Shown here piece after piece: positions 36,834 through 49,444 of a DNA stretch of 64,000 nucleotides; position 1 is the stretch's first letter; every line of letters begins with the position of its first letter. A program made the position numbers and the translations under genes. Origin of the DNA: Phoronis australis (Eukaryota; Phoronida; Phoronidae); assembly GCA_002633005.1 (NCBI GenBank), contig NMRA01000023.1, positions 1,344,689 through 1,408,688 of the forward strand, given 5' to 3'. Under the pieces are notes generated by a model. It had not been told where the DNA came from, did not search any database, and saw only the letters and a program-made list of their open reading frames with translations.

Positions 36834-37275
36834 GCATGTCAATGACTAGGGTGGGTGCACGTCAATGACTAGGGTGGGTGTATGTCAATGACTAAAGTGG
36901 GTGTATGTCAGTGACTAGGATGGGTGCATATCAATGACTAGGGTGGGTGCGTGCGTGTCAATGACTAGGGTGGGTGTATGTCAATGGTTAGGATGCATTG
37001 TCAATGACTAGGGTAGTTGCGTGTCAATGACTAGGGTGGGTGCATGTCAATCACTAGGGTAAGTGCATGTCAATCACTAGGGTGGGTACGTGTCAATCAC
37101 TAGGGTGGGTACGTGTCAATCACTAGGGTGGGTACATGTCAATCACTAGGGTGGGTACATGTCAATCACTAGGGTGAGTACGTGTCAATCACTAGGGTGG
37201 GTACGTGTCAATCACTAGGGTGGGTACATGTCAATCACTAGGGTGGGTACATGTCAATCACTAGGGTGGGTGCAT
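36834..37275 (+). repeat. 23-bp minisatellite, about 19 units, two subfamilies
   Basis: The unit is tgtcaat(g/c)actagggtgggtRYR with a strict 23-bp period over most of the array. The first half (to about 37045) has tgact and is more varied, with shortened or altered units. The second half has tcact and is nearly uniform, alternating tacat and tacgt. Each unit contains tagggtgggt, two GGG runs, so the + strand is guanine-clustered along its whole length. It abuts a telomere-like tract at 37321. Confidence 0.95.
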
Positions 37276-37320
37276 AGTAATAGAAGAGCATGGCTAAACA
37301 TCAAGAGTCAAACAAATGGC

Positions 37321-37362
37321 ACCCCTAACCCTAATCCTAACCCTAACCCTAATCTTAACCTT
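37321..37362 (-). repeat. Interstitial telomere-like tract, (TTAGGG)n
   Basis: The + strand reads as six to seven imperfect units of ccctaa (ctaaccctaatcctaaccct and following), the complement of the metazoan telomere repeat TTAGGG. It is internal, with ordinary sequence on the far side. It is therefore an interstitial telomeric sequence, possibly made by double-strand-break repair or by decay of the neighbouring minisatellite. Confidence 0.85.
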
Positions 37363-37364
37363 TG

Positions 37365-39110
37365 AAGAAATTTTGAGAATTATATTTGACCATTTGAAGT
37401 AAATAGAATGCATGGCATTGATTTGAATAAGTTAGATTGTCATAGTGCCGTACGTTTGACACCTAGGGTTATGTAGGACATTATAGGCAAGCCTGTGCAT
37501 GTGGCCAAATAATGTGCAAGACCATAGAGTTTAACTCAATGAAAGTAGTTTTTTTCTGATAGTAGAAATCATGTAGTATTTGTTTATTTTTACTTTAAAC
37601 AATTCTGCGAGCACTTGGGTCATGTGACCATTTGTTTTTAGTGAAATTTAGCAAAAAGAGGTTCATTCATAGCAACAACGATGTCGATAACATGGCCAAA
37701 TTTCGTTTAATGTAAAAATGTAATGATAAGATCTCAAAAATGCTGTTAAAGTGCTCTAAATTATCAGTTAATTTTCGTTTTTCGCATATTTGGAGTTTTT
37801 CATATAAATCACTGCCCCTAGTGCAAAAATGAGAATTTTGAAGAGCAGTTCCTAATAAGATCGTGAGAACAATGTATAAAGTATACTATCGCAGAGTTTC
37901 ACATGAACTCGATCACCAACTTATGGGATATGACGTTGCGAAGTGAGCCGAATTTTGGCATCTTTGCACTGTTTGACATAACTCTAAGAACGCACTCAAA
38001 TTAACACGTTGGTGGGATCTACAGGAGAGTATGAATATTCTTTAATTCTCAAAACCAACTTATACAGGCCCCAAAGAAGACATTTTGCATGTAGCCATCA
38101 AGTACAGTATTTGAATGGCAGCAAGCGAATGTGACATAACAGTTGCTTTGTGTGTCATGTACAATAAATGTTGAACATATGAAGCCAGTTGCATCCATGC
38201 CTTCCAAAAATCCCAAACTCATCCCTGACGGTGACGTCATAAGCACTTAAGCGTGTGAAAAGTTTAAGGTGTACGAACAATTACACTTATTTTACACATT
38301 TTTGCGAAAGGTGATTTTTCTGTGAAAGCGATTTACAAATGTGAAACGGCGTTATTTAATTTGTGATTAGATACTCTTCAACAATCGATAAAGTGTGTGT
38401 CCGTATTTACCCGTACATTTTAATTCGCTTGAACAAATTAATTGGTAAGAATCACCTTGAATGTCATATATCTGGCGCGTTACACCTGTGTGGAAAATCT
38501 ATCTTACCGTCACAGCGTGACGAGTGGACACCGGGTATACGCTGCATGTCTCGCTGTTTCAGAGAAGAGGGCTTTTTTAATTAACTAAGTACAAAATAAA
38601 CCATACACCTAAAAAATGGAGCGTAAAACTGTTATTGACTGAGGTACAGATATGTCAAATTGTACGGTATAATGCCTGCGTGGGCAAAAGTGTTTTTCAT
38701 TGATGTTGCTTAATTCTTGATTGAAATTACCTTGTTAAAATTACGTTGAAGTTGTAAAATGAATATCAAAGTGTCAGTGCTGCATTCTTCCTTCTAAAAT
38801 TCACAATGTCGGCATTGGCTCACTTAATATGCATAGACAAGAGCGCATTTCACTGAACTCCCATTAACTGTGCAACCGTTTTTAACTTGCACTAAAACCT
38901 ACTGAGACAGTGTGTCATTTAAAGGGGCAATACACCCGGGCTTTCTTTTCATAGCAGTTTTTGATTCAAGCAACTTGCCGTTATAAAATCGATCATATAT
39001 TTTTTCCTTCTCAGTCAAAAACGATTTCTAGGCTTTAGAAAACTAAACTGACAGATCGTTATTACGTCACAAAAAGAACTGCTCAAAATCACCAATTTCA
39101 TATCGGAATT
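37365..39110. other. Non-coding stretch, nothing recognised
   Basis: No supported gene. The phrase aaaggggcaatacaccc at 38921 resembles the start of a repeat, but the far end was not identified. Otherwise AT-rich unique sequence. Confidence 0.5.
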
Positions 39111-39116
39111 CCAAAA

Positions 39117-39181
39117 GATCAACCACACCAGTCGATCAGGAGTCAAATTAGAACACTCGCAAACAGTATCTGACGATATGT
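39117..39181 (+). repeat. Dispersed repeat family R2, copy 1
   Basis: The segment (agatcaacc, ccagtcgatcag, gtcaaatt, tatctgacgatatgt) matches the complement of 59985-60052 at roughly 80% by eye. The full element cannot be delimited. No coding capacity. Confidence 0.65.
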
Positions 39182-39891
39182 GTATAAATAATTCTAACGC
39201 GAAAAATATCGCACGGCCTCAATTTAGTGAAAGCAACACAACTTCCGGCAGACAAAATTTATCCCACTCATCAAGATCATAAAGAATACTACTGCAGAAC
39301 TTGTGTTTGCAGGCCAGAGTTAGACATACCTAACATCGTCAATGTATTCAGCATACAGGTTTATAAATCACTGTGTGACGTTGTTCTCTGCTTCCTGTGT
39401 GTGTCAGTAGTGAGCGAAATGACGCGTGCCCATGTGAGCATCGGGAAGTTTTTCGAATTGACACTGGCCAAATCTGGGTGAGAACAGTGTCAATGATGCA
39501 TTCAGTAAATGGACGTATTGAACACGTCAGAACTATTATGTACTGATATCAAGTGTGTGTCAACTGTATCTACATCAAGAGACGCAAAGGGCTCTCTTCG
39601 TTGCAAATATGTTCTCACTATCATTCAGGCGTTCCTTCACTTAGTCGATCCATTATGTTTGCACGGCGCCTCCGCCCCCTCCGTGGTTACTTCCGGTGCT
39701 TCTGACCATGCCATTGCGTTTGTCTGTGTGACCCCTGTTATACAGAGAGTTGTATGTTTTCAGGAGAATTAAATGACAAAAGGGATTAAAACTAATCCTT
39801 AATTTTAATTTGTCGATGTTGACTTGTACTAAACCGCTTTAACTTTACAGTGTCAGATAAGTGAAATTGTTTTGCACTTTGAAGACTTGAT

Positions 39892-40112
39892 CATGTGCGC
39901 ACCCAGCATAAACAATTAAGGGACTGGAATTTTTGAGAATGTGGAACTTTGACTAAAATTCACGGGGTACTTTCAGAGCTATGGATTGTGCATTCGCCGA
40001 ATTTTGGTAGTTCTTGTTTTTAGTGGACTTTTGTCTCGTTTTCTACTTTTTGGAGTTTTTGTCTATTTGAGGCGGACCTTTTTGCCCACTTCCCCAAATG
40101 GGTGCGCGCATG
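39892..40112 (+). mobile_element. Copy C of the CATGYGCGCAC repeat family, with terminal inverted repeats
   Basis: The left end catgtgcgcaccca and right end tgggtgcgcgcatg are a near-perfect inverted pair, defining a 221-bp element. The interior matches the complement of 16949-17182 and part of 9586-9735 (gtgcattcg, tttttagtggacttttgtct, cggacctttttgcccac). No coding capacity; best read as a MITE. This is the best-preserved copy in the window. Confidence 0.8.
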
Positions 40113-40114
40113 TT

Positions 40115-42100
40115 AATTATTGTGTTTTACTTTCTTTTAACATATTGCAAAATTTTCGTTCTATCAGTGTGGATACAAGTTATTACGGAACTGTGAATAT
40201 GGTTATGAAAACAGGTGATATTAATATGTGATAAATGCTCTTCCAATCCCAAACCAAACGACTTATTGCATTCTAAAACGTGAGAACGCAATATATTTCG
40301 AGAATATAGGTGTGTGTGTATTCAATAACTATTGAGACGATATCATGACAGGAGTCACACAGTTTATTAGACCTTATTATATCGTGTCTCACAACCGCAT
40401 TCCTCAAGATGTTGACGACGTTATGGTGTTTTGGGGGAACCATTTCCATCGTATATTAACAGAGTCGTGCGTAGAGTGTCGTGTGTAGAGCGTCGTGTGT
40501 AGAGAGTCGCGTTTAGAGAGTCGTGTGTGGAGAGTCGTGTGTGGGTTATGTTTTGAACATTGAGCAGATCTAATTCTTTCTCCCGTGGGAAATACCGTTT
40601 TACACACTTGGAGCGAGTGCTCTTGTCTCTCCTATCAAATTAGCACAGTTTCCTTCAATATGAATGACAAAAAATCCCATAATCCACACAGTACTATTAA
40701 AAGTCACAACAAATTCATATTACGTTGTCTTTTTGTAGCAAAAAGCAACATCAGAACAATTCCAAAGTATAAAATGGGATAATTAAGTTTACAACCAGAC
40801 ATCGCCACAGTAATTGGAATAATTGAGTTCGTAGTTAGGAATTGATTCAAACGAAGATAGCAGAAAGAGTCCTGTTCACACTGTCCGTAGTCAAGTTGAT
40901 GCGATTTGTATGAACTCGCCCCTTCACCCCACTACACTGGCAGCCGAGGTTTTCTCAAAGAGTTGCGCATGGGCAGTAGGAAGACCTTTATTTCTGACTG
41001 AGATTGCAAGGATCTATGACGTGAAGTGTTGACGACTCGGCCGTAGCCCCGCAAGAGATGTCACAATCGAGAGAGAAAAGAAAAATGTCCGCATGAGACC
41101 GTTTTGCATCGTTCCGTTGCAATAGCCGCGGACATGGGACGAGTCGTAACATAATTATTTGTTTTTTCATTTATAAAACTTGTTTTTAGCTTATTTATTA
41201 TGCAATTTCTTTCCATTACTTATAGCCAGCACAGAGGCCAATTTGGTAGCAGAGAGTTCGACCACCCATTAATTTTCAATCCCTAATTCGCCCTCCTCTC
41301 ATGCTTCATTTTTTCGAGTAAAGTGTAGTCCGACTTCATCGATCCTGTGCGTCGAATGAATTCGCATTTTCGATAAAACTGTGGGCATTTATTTCAGTTT
41401 TTGTGACACAATTTGAAAATTAGAGATATGTGGTGTCAGGTTAGTGCCTTTAAACGTAAATTTTAGGATTACAAAACACAAGTAAGTGATTTCTTAAGGG
41501 TGATCCGATTGTGCTGTGACATACATGAAGTAGATCGCGGTGAGGCGAAATCGCTCATACGCTCGATGCTGCGTTACCTCAATATCCGAGTCTTTGAAAA
41601 TATCGGCTCGCGAAACACAAATATTGTTATTTTTTGTTGCAGTACACTTTATTCTAATTTAGGAACTGTAATTGTATATATCAATTTATTCGCAGTTCAT
41701 CGTCCGATTGTCATGTAGACCTACGATATGGTATAAGACACTTATACGCGAAAGCCGTAGCACTTTTTTACTAGGCCTAACGGTGGTATACGACAATGAA
41801 GCCGTGTAGACCACCATATTGGCGTCTTCAACTTCTTAAACGTCACAAATATCTCACCTCTCAATTTCTGCTACTCAACCCAAAGCCGAACAAACCTGGA
41901 AAGACCAATGGGTATATCAACGATACGTAATGTTATGTTAGCTTAAGTTTTCAGCGCTACCATTGCTGCTGTGTGTTCATGTAGTTTTCAGACATTCAAG
42001 AAAACTCTGTTTAATAATTTGATGATTACCATGAATGATGACAGTTATGATGACGAAAACGACTGCGATGATCCTGAGGACGACACGACAGTAAAGATAA
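40115..42100. other. Non-coding stretch with a 14-bp tandem repeat
   Basis: Apart from the tandem repeat at 40461-40544, no gene, RNA or repeat is recognised. Confidence 0.5.
40461..40544 (+). repeat. 14-bp tandem repeat, 6 copies
   Basis: The unit agagtcgtgtgtag is repeated six times head to tail with one or two changes in most units (agtgtcg, agcgtcg, tcgcgttt, tgtgtgg). The open frame on the complementary strand over it is a by-product of the repeat. Confidence 0.9.
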
Positions 42101-42107
42101 CGACGTT

Positions 42108-42227
42108 GATGATGAATGGTGATGAAGAATGACGATGATGATGATGATGATGATGATGACGATGATGACAAAGACGATGGTGATGATGGTGACTATGACG
42201 ATGATGATGACGATGATGACGATGAAA
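42108..42227. repeat. (GAT)n-rich trinucleotide microsatellite
   Basis: A run of gatgatgatgatgat near 42137-42157 continues as interrupted gat/gac units to 42227. The complementary frame encodes poly-serine as an artefact. Confidence 0.9.
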
Positions 42228-42639
42228 TTCTGAGGTCAGTGTGGAGTACCGTGTTTGCTCTCAATCTTTTAACGGTGCGAAATACTTCTCAGTAAAGTGG
42301 GTTTCTAGTATAATCAAACGTTAAGATTGCAGTTATTTTGAAATAATTGATAATTAAAGTGTTTTAATTGTGAATGCTGACATGGTGTGATTGTCGAATG
42401 TACTTGTTTTACATGATGAAGAATGAAGCATATGCCAGGAAATCGATCGTCTGTGTATGCATGTGACACGATAAAAAGGAGTGTGGGATTTGTTGATTTT
42501 ACAATTGCGAATTAAGGAGCCTAGCTCTAAATTTCCAACCTATGCAATGTTGGAATGTGCTTCCGCAATCTGTGGATACTTCCTCACACCTTGGTCCAGC
42601 CGTAATGGGTGAAAAATGCGGGCGCCGGGTACAGATAAA

Positions 42640-42870
42640 TTCGACTGTTTCAAACGCTCTTGGCGTGAAAATTTCTCCTGGCAAGAAATTTTCTCCTGGC
42701 ATGAAATTCTATGTCCTGGCGTGATAAACTTTGTGTCCTGTCGAGATAAATTTTCGGTCCTGGTGTGTTAAATTTTGGTCCTGACGTGATAAATTATAGG
42801 TTCTGGCGCGATAACTTTTTTGTTTAGGGTTTTGAGTATATTTTTGGTCTTGCAGAATTTAGTTCTCGAA
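42640..42870 (+). repeat. Degenerate ~20-25-bp tandem repeat
   Basis: The phrase 'cctggcgtgataaatttt' recurs about eight times with changes: ctcctggcaagaaatttt, ctcctggcatgaaattct, gtcctggcgtgataaact, gtcctgtcgagataaatt, gtcctggtgtgttaaatt, gtcctgacgtgataaatt, gttctggcgcgataactt. Spacing drifts, so it is an old minisatellite. Confidence 0.8.
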
Positions 42871-42874
42871 AAAA

Positions 42875-45800
42875 ATTTATGTCCTGAATTTTTTCCGCTT
42901 TGGCTTTCCAAACGAAACTGCGATTAGTAACATATAGACTTTCTGAGGCAGTGGGCAAATTGGAAAACGCACTTCAAAGATATCAAGTGAATTTCAAAAG
43001 AAATTGAAGACCTATTGCTAGCGCTGCTTCTTGTTACGACTTCAACTTTTCTGAATGCCCTGCTGGGCAAACTATGCGTCCAGCCCGAGTCATCACTATT
43101 ACAGTGTTATGACATGAGATTCTCATTTAGAACGACATTAGCTACTTAAAAGTTCGTTGCCAGATCATCAGATTGGATAAATTACTGCTAACATAGCTTT
43201 TTGTTTTGTTTTCCCATGAGGTGCGATAGAGGAAATGCAACCACGGAATAGGATATCAGCGGTTGCGGTAGAGTTCGTGGATAGCTTCTTATCCTGCTGT
43301 GGTACGTGGCTGAAACTCACGTAGTTGCTTACCACGCAAACAAAGGTGGCCTGCATAGGTTGCGATGACTCCTGTTTTGTTTTTTCCATTGAATCGTGGA
43401 AAGCAGTAAAAGCCGTGCAGGGTGTGCAAGGGAAGGGTTTGTCCCGAAATTTGCCTCGCTTCGCATCCGCACTATCCGAAAGTGCGTCAACGCCAACTAG
43501 GAGTGTTGATGACCACCATTTTCCTTGTGTCAAAATGTGTGTGCTCTTAGGTATTGGAACTGCGAAGAAATGAATTGCGAATTATTTCAGAAAATGCAAC
43601 ACATGTTCTCGGAAATCGATTTTGATTGATCTCTGACTACACAGAGAAACTAGTCACTTCGGAGATGCCCCAAGAGAAGCACAACGTCATTTTTTATAAT
43701 TCCCTCTTGTTGTGCAATGGAGGGTGCGCGCCATGCTACGCTAACTCAAAAGACGAAACACGCGTAATTCAGTTGCACTTACGTTTGATGTATCCAATCT
43801 GTCAAGGTAGCAATGATTTGCCAGGAAGACTCCCTGGAAACATAGTGGACACTGCTCTTAATACTCACAATTCGTTAGTTAGTCCTATGGCTTGCCTTAC
43901 CTTTTTAAACGAAAAAGGTCAGGTGACCGGTGTTCCTATCAAATTGGTATGCACTCAATTGAAATAACGGTATGGTACCCTTTTTGATTTGTTTGAAATT
44001 GACACTATACAACATTTTATGAGTTTTTACAAGTTCTGATTTTTTCAAACAAACAAGTCTAATTTTAGTGGACAAAACACACCTTGAAAGAATTGACAGT
44101 CTTATGACTAGTGTTAATAAATATTCACTGTATAGATCTGAACCATATATTCCAGATTTTAGGAGTATGAACAATTACAGTAGGTAAATGTCCTGTTTTC
44201 CCAAAAACATCTACACTGAAGTGATGATCGCGTGCATAAGTCTTGGTCGAGTAACTAAGATCTACATGTAATTGGAATGAATGAGGTAATGAGTAAGGCC
44301 AACGAGAGGCGGAAAATGAAATGTTGATGACCTAGACGATCGGTAGAATTCCTTGTGTAAATATCACTAACCCTTTGTTTTTATTGGTAAAAAAGGCTGG
44401 CCACAAGTTGGCTTTCGTTTTCACGTCTAGTTTCTCCCGCAAATATTCCATAGCAGCACTCTCTTGTGTTTTACATTTTTTTTCTTTTGTCATTCCTTGT
44501 TGACTTGCTGAATTGCAGTGGATGTCTCCCTTGGTTCCGTGGTGAGACGTATTGTCCAACACCACCCAACCACGTGGTGTCAGCAGTCGAGAGTAATGAT
44601 GGCTCTCGGAAGGCAGTGAATGATCAAGTACGCATGCGCTCTGCGGAGTACAAGCAGAAGTCATTGGCATTATATTGCCAGCAATGTTTCAGATTTTGCT
44701 GAAGACACCCATTAAATTTTCCGCGATTATTGTTAGAAAATGGAAAGACACGCGGATTTTGGTATTATCGTATCCAGGCGAAAGATCGACAGTCACTTGT
44801 TTCGACGTATAACTTTCAAAAATCGATTTAATTTCAGTTTTAACCGTCATTTTCACTTAACTCCTGCCTCTACTCTTTAATGCCGTATCTATTTGAAAAC
44901 GATTTGAAATTTGCAGCGTCTTTATTGGTAAAATGTAAATGGCATTGCGATAAAGACATTAAAATTTCAAGCAAAGTATGACTTGTGCAGAAGAACAGGG
45001 TTGTAGCAGAGGCATGGTTTTTACTAGGCTGTGGCCACTGTGACAAATTTGTTAGTGTACGTGAGTAAGGTCACGTGGTTTTGCGTTACCTAGCTTTTCT
45101 CACCTGAAACTTGCTCTACGGAAATGAATTTTGCAGTTGCGAGTTACGCGAGATCTCGAAAGTCGTCGCGGAACGCGTGTTTTACTAGCATTATGGAATG
45201 CGCTTTTTTGCTTTGCATATGGCGAGATTTTGCGACACAGGCCAAGTGGTATCTGTGACACGCAGATAATAAAGGGGTGAATACTCTTAATTGCAATAAA
45301 TATTTGTCGCACTTGTGAGTCGAGGGAGTAGATACCGGGATTAGTGACATCGATAGATACTTATTGAATTATTTATTTATTCTATTAATTGATTTATGGT
45401 ATCGTGAGCGTTTGTTACTGTCGTTTATCAGAATTCATTGATTTTGTGTTTTTTTCTGCCTAAAGACTTAACAGTGTGGCGGTTCGCTAATTTCTGTAGT
45501 CCGGCTTTCGAAATACACGCTGGCCCGGTGGCCCGGGGCCAGTGGATTTGCCAGTAAATTTTCACATATAAGCCTATCTGGATGTGGTCTCATATTCAAG
45601 TAACTGGCCCGCCGGCCAGCACATTTATTTGCCGAAGGTCGAACACTGTTGTGGTTCGCCCAGTGGGGTCATGCTTGGCCAACCATATCAGTAAAGGTAT
45701 TTTGTATTCAGGGCTAGGCCTGCATTCGCTAAGTGCGTGTGCAAACAGATATTTGAACTCTCTATTTGTGAGCGCAAGCGTACCTTATGGCCACCGTTCT

Positions 45801-48800
45801 TCCACGAGACACCAACCTGAGAATCGCCGTCAATACCGTCAGGTGGTTAGGATCCATCCAGGAATGTCTGTGCATGTTTATGTGAATTAACTGGGCAAGC
45901 ATTTTCTACTGATAAACTGCACAGCTAGTGTCAGGCGATGTCAAAAAGCAACTCAACCACCTACGATGTTGTTATGATCATTATCAGTATCAATATTCAG
46001 CTTCAATTCATCTTAGAAAGAGAAAAATTCATCCACAATTAACATTTTTGAATAGAAGAAACGTGACATTTCTAGATTATTACATATTTACAGTGTGCGA
46101 TTGGTCTCGGGCAAAGTGGGTGTTATCTATTGCGTAACCAATAGTGGTAAAACTAATGACCATCTAATGTATTTCAAGTTACAAAAAACAATATACATAG
46201 GCCTGCATAAGTAACCTCAGATTTCTGGATGTCTGATAGCTTGGAGGTCCCGCAAAACTTTGTTTGTATTTTTGAAGATGAGCACGAGCACTATTCCAAA
46301 CTTTTGCTATGTATCGACCTACTGTATGTTGTGAATATTATGTCGTTATCTTTGTTTGAAATCCCACCATACGTTTATTATTATTATAATTATTTAGCGT
46401 GTATTTTTGGGGGTTTTCCTTGCACTAGAAGGTACGATCATTGCACACTGAACTACCCCTAGGTTCAAAGAGTAATTGTACAGACAACCTGCACTACACG
46501 TGTCTATATCAAATTAAACTTGGCTTGCTGACTTTTATCAGCTTCGCCCCGGTGGTCTGACTTGACCATAAACCCCGTTCCATCCAATTACCATAAATAT
46601 ACTGGAAAGTTGAAAGGAAGCTCATCTATATAAAAGGTGGATGCTGGGAAGACGAAAAGTGTGCGCCGGAGCTGGGTTCTCTCGCAATCCAGTCCGACTG
46701 GCGGTTTAATTAGCCCGATTTTCACAGTCTGTTTCGTGACGTATGTCCGAGCCGTGTAAATTGAGATTAAGACAGTCCTGACCTTTGCATTAAACAAAAA
46801 ATGTTTAATCAGCGTCTCATGTTAGTTATTCGGATGCTAAAAATACTACCTAAGCGTTTTAGAAAAGGGAAGAGTTCCACTCTCTCTGTCTCTTCCTAAA
46901 AATACTATGAAAAGCATTGGCGAATCATTCGACATCTCTCCAAAACATATATTCCAAATACTACCTATCAAGGTAGTCCTTGCCATTAACTTCTTTGTGC
47001 TGTCGTTTCACGGAATTTCGCGTCTCATTTTTGTCTCAATTTCTTGCAAGACGTCAGGGTAAAAAAGTTTGAAAACATTTCGGCCAGGAATAATGGCGGA
47101 TTTTACACATACTTTGCAACTGCTCTATAATCCACGGTTCCACGGAGCGGATAGTGGGCTTTCGTCTTTTTGAAGACCGAGACTTCCTGACTGTACCTTA
47201 AATTTATCTGATGAGAGATCGTCTATCAAGTCAGAAAAACGGTCTGCTGAAGAAAGGACGTGTTCATTGCATAGACACATCTTTTTAGTTGCGAACCAAT
47301 TAACTTGCGACTACAAATGCCGTTTAGTTAATGAAGATAATGAAGATGGGTTGTATCTGAAGTAAAAGATCTATTTCATGGACTTACATGTAAAAATCTC
47401 AGTCTTCATGAGTTGCTACAATCAAGTTTTCATCTTGAAGAAACACTGGATTTTTGTCAGTGAGTTACTGAAGATGAACTAGTAACAATTCAGTTACAAC
47501 GATTTTTTTGTTTTAATGAAAAGACGACTAACCTGAAACGCGGATTTCCGTCTTTTTCAAATGTTCTGTCCGCACATTTTATTATATTTCCGCGTAAAAA
47601 AAAAATCGGATTTGATATAAAATTTCCGCAGCAAATTCCTTTCTTACCGCGGCGTTGCCGACGACGTTCACCTCGAAAAGCGGAAGTTGCTCTTTATGTT
47701 TCGGAGGAACGTAAATTGTCAACATTGCCGGGGTATCTGGGATAGCGTGGTGGGATTTTCAATGGCGTCTCGTGTGATTGTAAACCGCGGTGACAAATAC
47801 TACGGCTCTGCAGCCAAAAATGTGTGGGGGGTGGGAGTGGAGGAGTGGATGGACGAAATAAAAAGACGCAGACGTATGCTACTGATGGTGGTAATGTTTT
47901 GTTTTTTTTAGTCCTACTGATTTTTGTCGGCGAAAGGTTCACATCGACTATTTCAAGGGTAGCGCGCATGTTTTGGGCCGTAAAAGTTTCCGCGTTTTTT
48001 GTCATTGGTAATTCCGAGCCCTGTGTTATGTACTGTTGTAATGTTACGAAAAGGTGACGTAAAACTCGTGGGAGTCGAAAAGACATCTAAAATCTAAAGC
48101 ACCAACGTTTTCCACCATTTTGACTTGGGATAACAGGAAAAACTCTAGATGCCCTCAGGTTTCAGATTTTTGTCCAGGCACTTACGTGTAAATATGAGGG
48201 AACATTCATTGTATTGTCGTCATTTCAGTCTGTCCGTTCTGTTATTTGACTCCCCCTCAACTAAATCTCTCGAATTGAAGACCGTCGTGAGTCTTGCACG
48301 TGTTTCTTTCACCTATTGTATGGGCTACATGGCTTTCCAGATTTATTCAATTACTGCGATGTTCTCCACCGGTAATTTCATTATTAGCTTTGCCACTGTG
48401 CTAAACTTTCAATTTCTGTTCCCATCTTAGAAACAACTGTTCCGGACCATTTTCGGATGAACTCGATACTGTCAGCGCCTTCAAGTGGTAGTTATCGTTC
48501 TTATCGTTCTTTGGTGTCCATATCTTAATTTGAAGTATCCTTGTAATTTTTAGCAATTATGTAATTATCGAGCAAACTTGATTGAAAACACGACTGCACT
48601 TTTTGTAAGACAGCTTGCTATAACCTAGCTTGTAATCAAAGCACAATTTCCGAACTTCCGGTGTGCAGTCGCAAAGAAAATTGCCAATAGGCATTACAAA
48701 CAAATAAGTTAAAATAGAAGCTATATTGCGAGAGCGCACATCTCATCCTCAGGTAAAGTAAACGTTATGGAAGCGAAATAAACAGCGAGATAACAATAAA

Positions 48801-49090
48801 AGAGGTAGAAAGGCATACAAGCCTGAGAGAGTGTGAATGTGGCACACGGTGGGAATCCAACAACTCTAACGGAACAGAACCGGCGTGCGATTAGCACCTG
48901 TGAACTTCGAATTCAGCAGAGGTTTTTCTTGACTGGTCAGCAGAGTCTCCAAAATCTTTAACAGAAATGGGTCATTTTCTATTTCGCCACTGTATGTAGA
49001 AAATTACCCAGAAAGGCACTGAGTTCCTGGACCCAGACACTGCTTCGACGCCACTAAGCAGGGCTCACGGACTTTTTGCGGTAGTCGTAC
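42875..49090. other. Long non-coding stretch, nothing firm
   Basis: Several open frames of 90-130 codons occur (for example 43168-43533 minus, 43626-43967 plus, 44332-44670 minus, 47694-48086 minus). None shows a recognised domain or convincing splice context, and they overlap on opposite strands. Two GC-rich complementary phrases (ctggcccggtggcccgggg and ctggcccgccggccag) lie at about 45522 and 45605. A dispersed-family copy lies at 48557-48905 and is listed separately. Confidence 0.45.
48557..48905 (-). repeat. Dispersed family R3, copy 1, with a coding-like minus-strand frame
   Basis: The segment is similar to 58406-58777. At the DNA level both end with gtgtgaatgt-nncacacggt followed by ggcgtgcg (agcgtgcg in copy 2) and cacctgtga. 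The minus-strand frame (48557-48739) reads ...NIASIL...VMP...CTPEVRKL...YSKLSYKKCSRVF. The corresponding frame of copy 2 reads ...KKASIL...VMS...CTPEDRTL...YYKLSKKKYRRAF. The match at protein level seems better than at DNA level, hinting that a coding sequence lies in the family. No known domain is recognised. Confidence 0.55.
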
Positions 49091-49097
49091 ACTTTGG

Positions 49098-49262
49098 GTC
49101 CGTTTCAAGAAACTGAAATAAGTACATTTTTGACTTAGGTCTCTAAGATTTGTCTCAACTTCCAAACAGTGAAAGTTCCACATCCAGTGTGTTAGTCGAA
49201 CCCTAAGACAAAACCCAGGTCAAAAACTTAGTCGAATTCAAGATCACTTTCTTGAAACGGCT
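49098..49262. mobile_element. Foldback element related to the 55848 MITE
   Basis: The ends ccgtttcaagaaa and tttcttgaaacgg are a perfect inverted pair. The interior holds ttttgacttag, gtctcaact and similar short words that recur in the better-preserved foldback at 55848-56092. A 41-bp tandem array starts 15 bases to its right and uses related words (tttatcttaaact, gatttgtctt). Confidence 0.65.
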
Positions 49263-49276
49263 TTAAGACAAATTGA

Positions 49277-49441
49277 AGTTTTATCTTAAACTGATATAGA
49301 TTTGTCTTGGCTACGTTAGTTTTATCTTAAACTGATATAGATTTGTCTTAGCTACGTTAGTTTTATCTTAAACTGATATACATTTGTCTTGGCTACGTTA
49401 GTTTTTATCTTAAACTGATATAGATTTGTCTTGGCTACGTT
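49277..49441 (+). repeat. 41-bp minisatellite, 4 copies
   Basis: The units start at 49277, 49318, 49359 and 49400 (agttttatcttaaactgata...ggctacgtt) and differ by one or two bases, with one extra t in the last. The high identity suggests recent expansion. The unit vocabulary matches the neighbouring foldback element, so the array probably grew from an element end. Confidence 0.95.
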
Positions 49442-49444
49442 AGT

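Noticed and set aside
41977-42171. Poly-serine minus-strand frame
   Set aside because: Product of the GAT microsatellite.
43168-43533. 121-codon minus-strand frame with a CTPC motif
   Set aside because: No match to a known domain and a plus-strand frame covers the same bases; no splice context.
44332-44670. 112-codon minus-strand frame
   Set aside because: No recognised domain; composition ordinary; no splice or start support.
47694-48086. 130-codon minus-strand open frame
   Set aside because: No recognised motif, biased proline-rich composition over a G-rich tract, and overlapping plus-strand frames.
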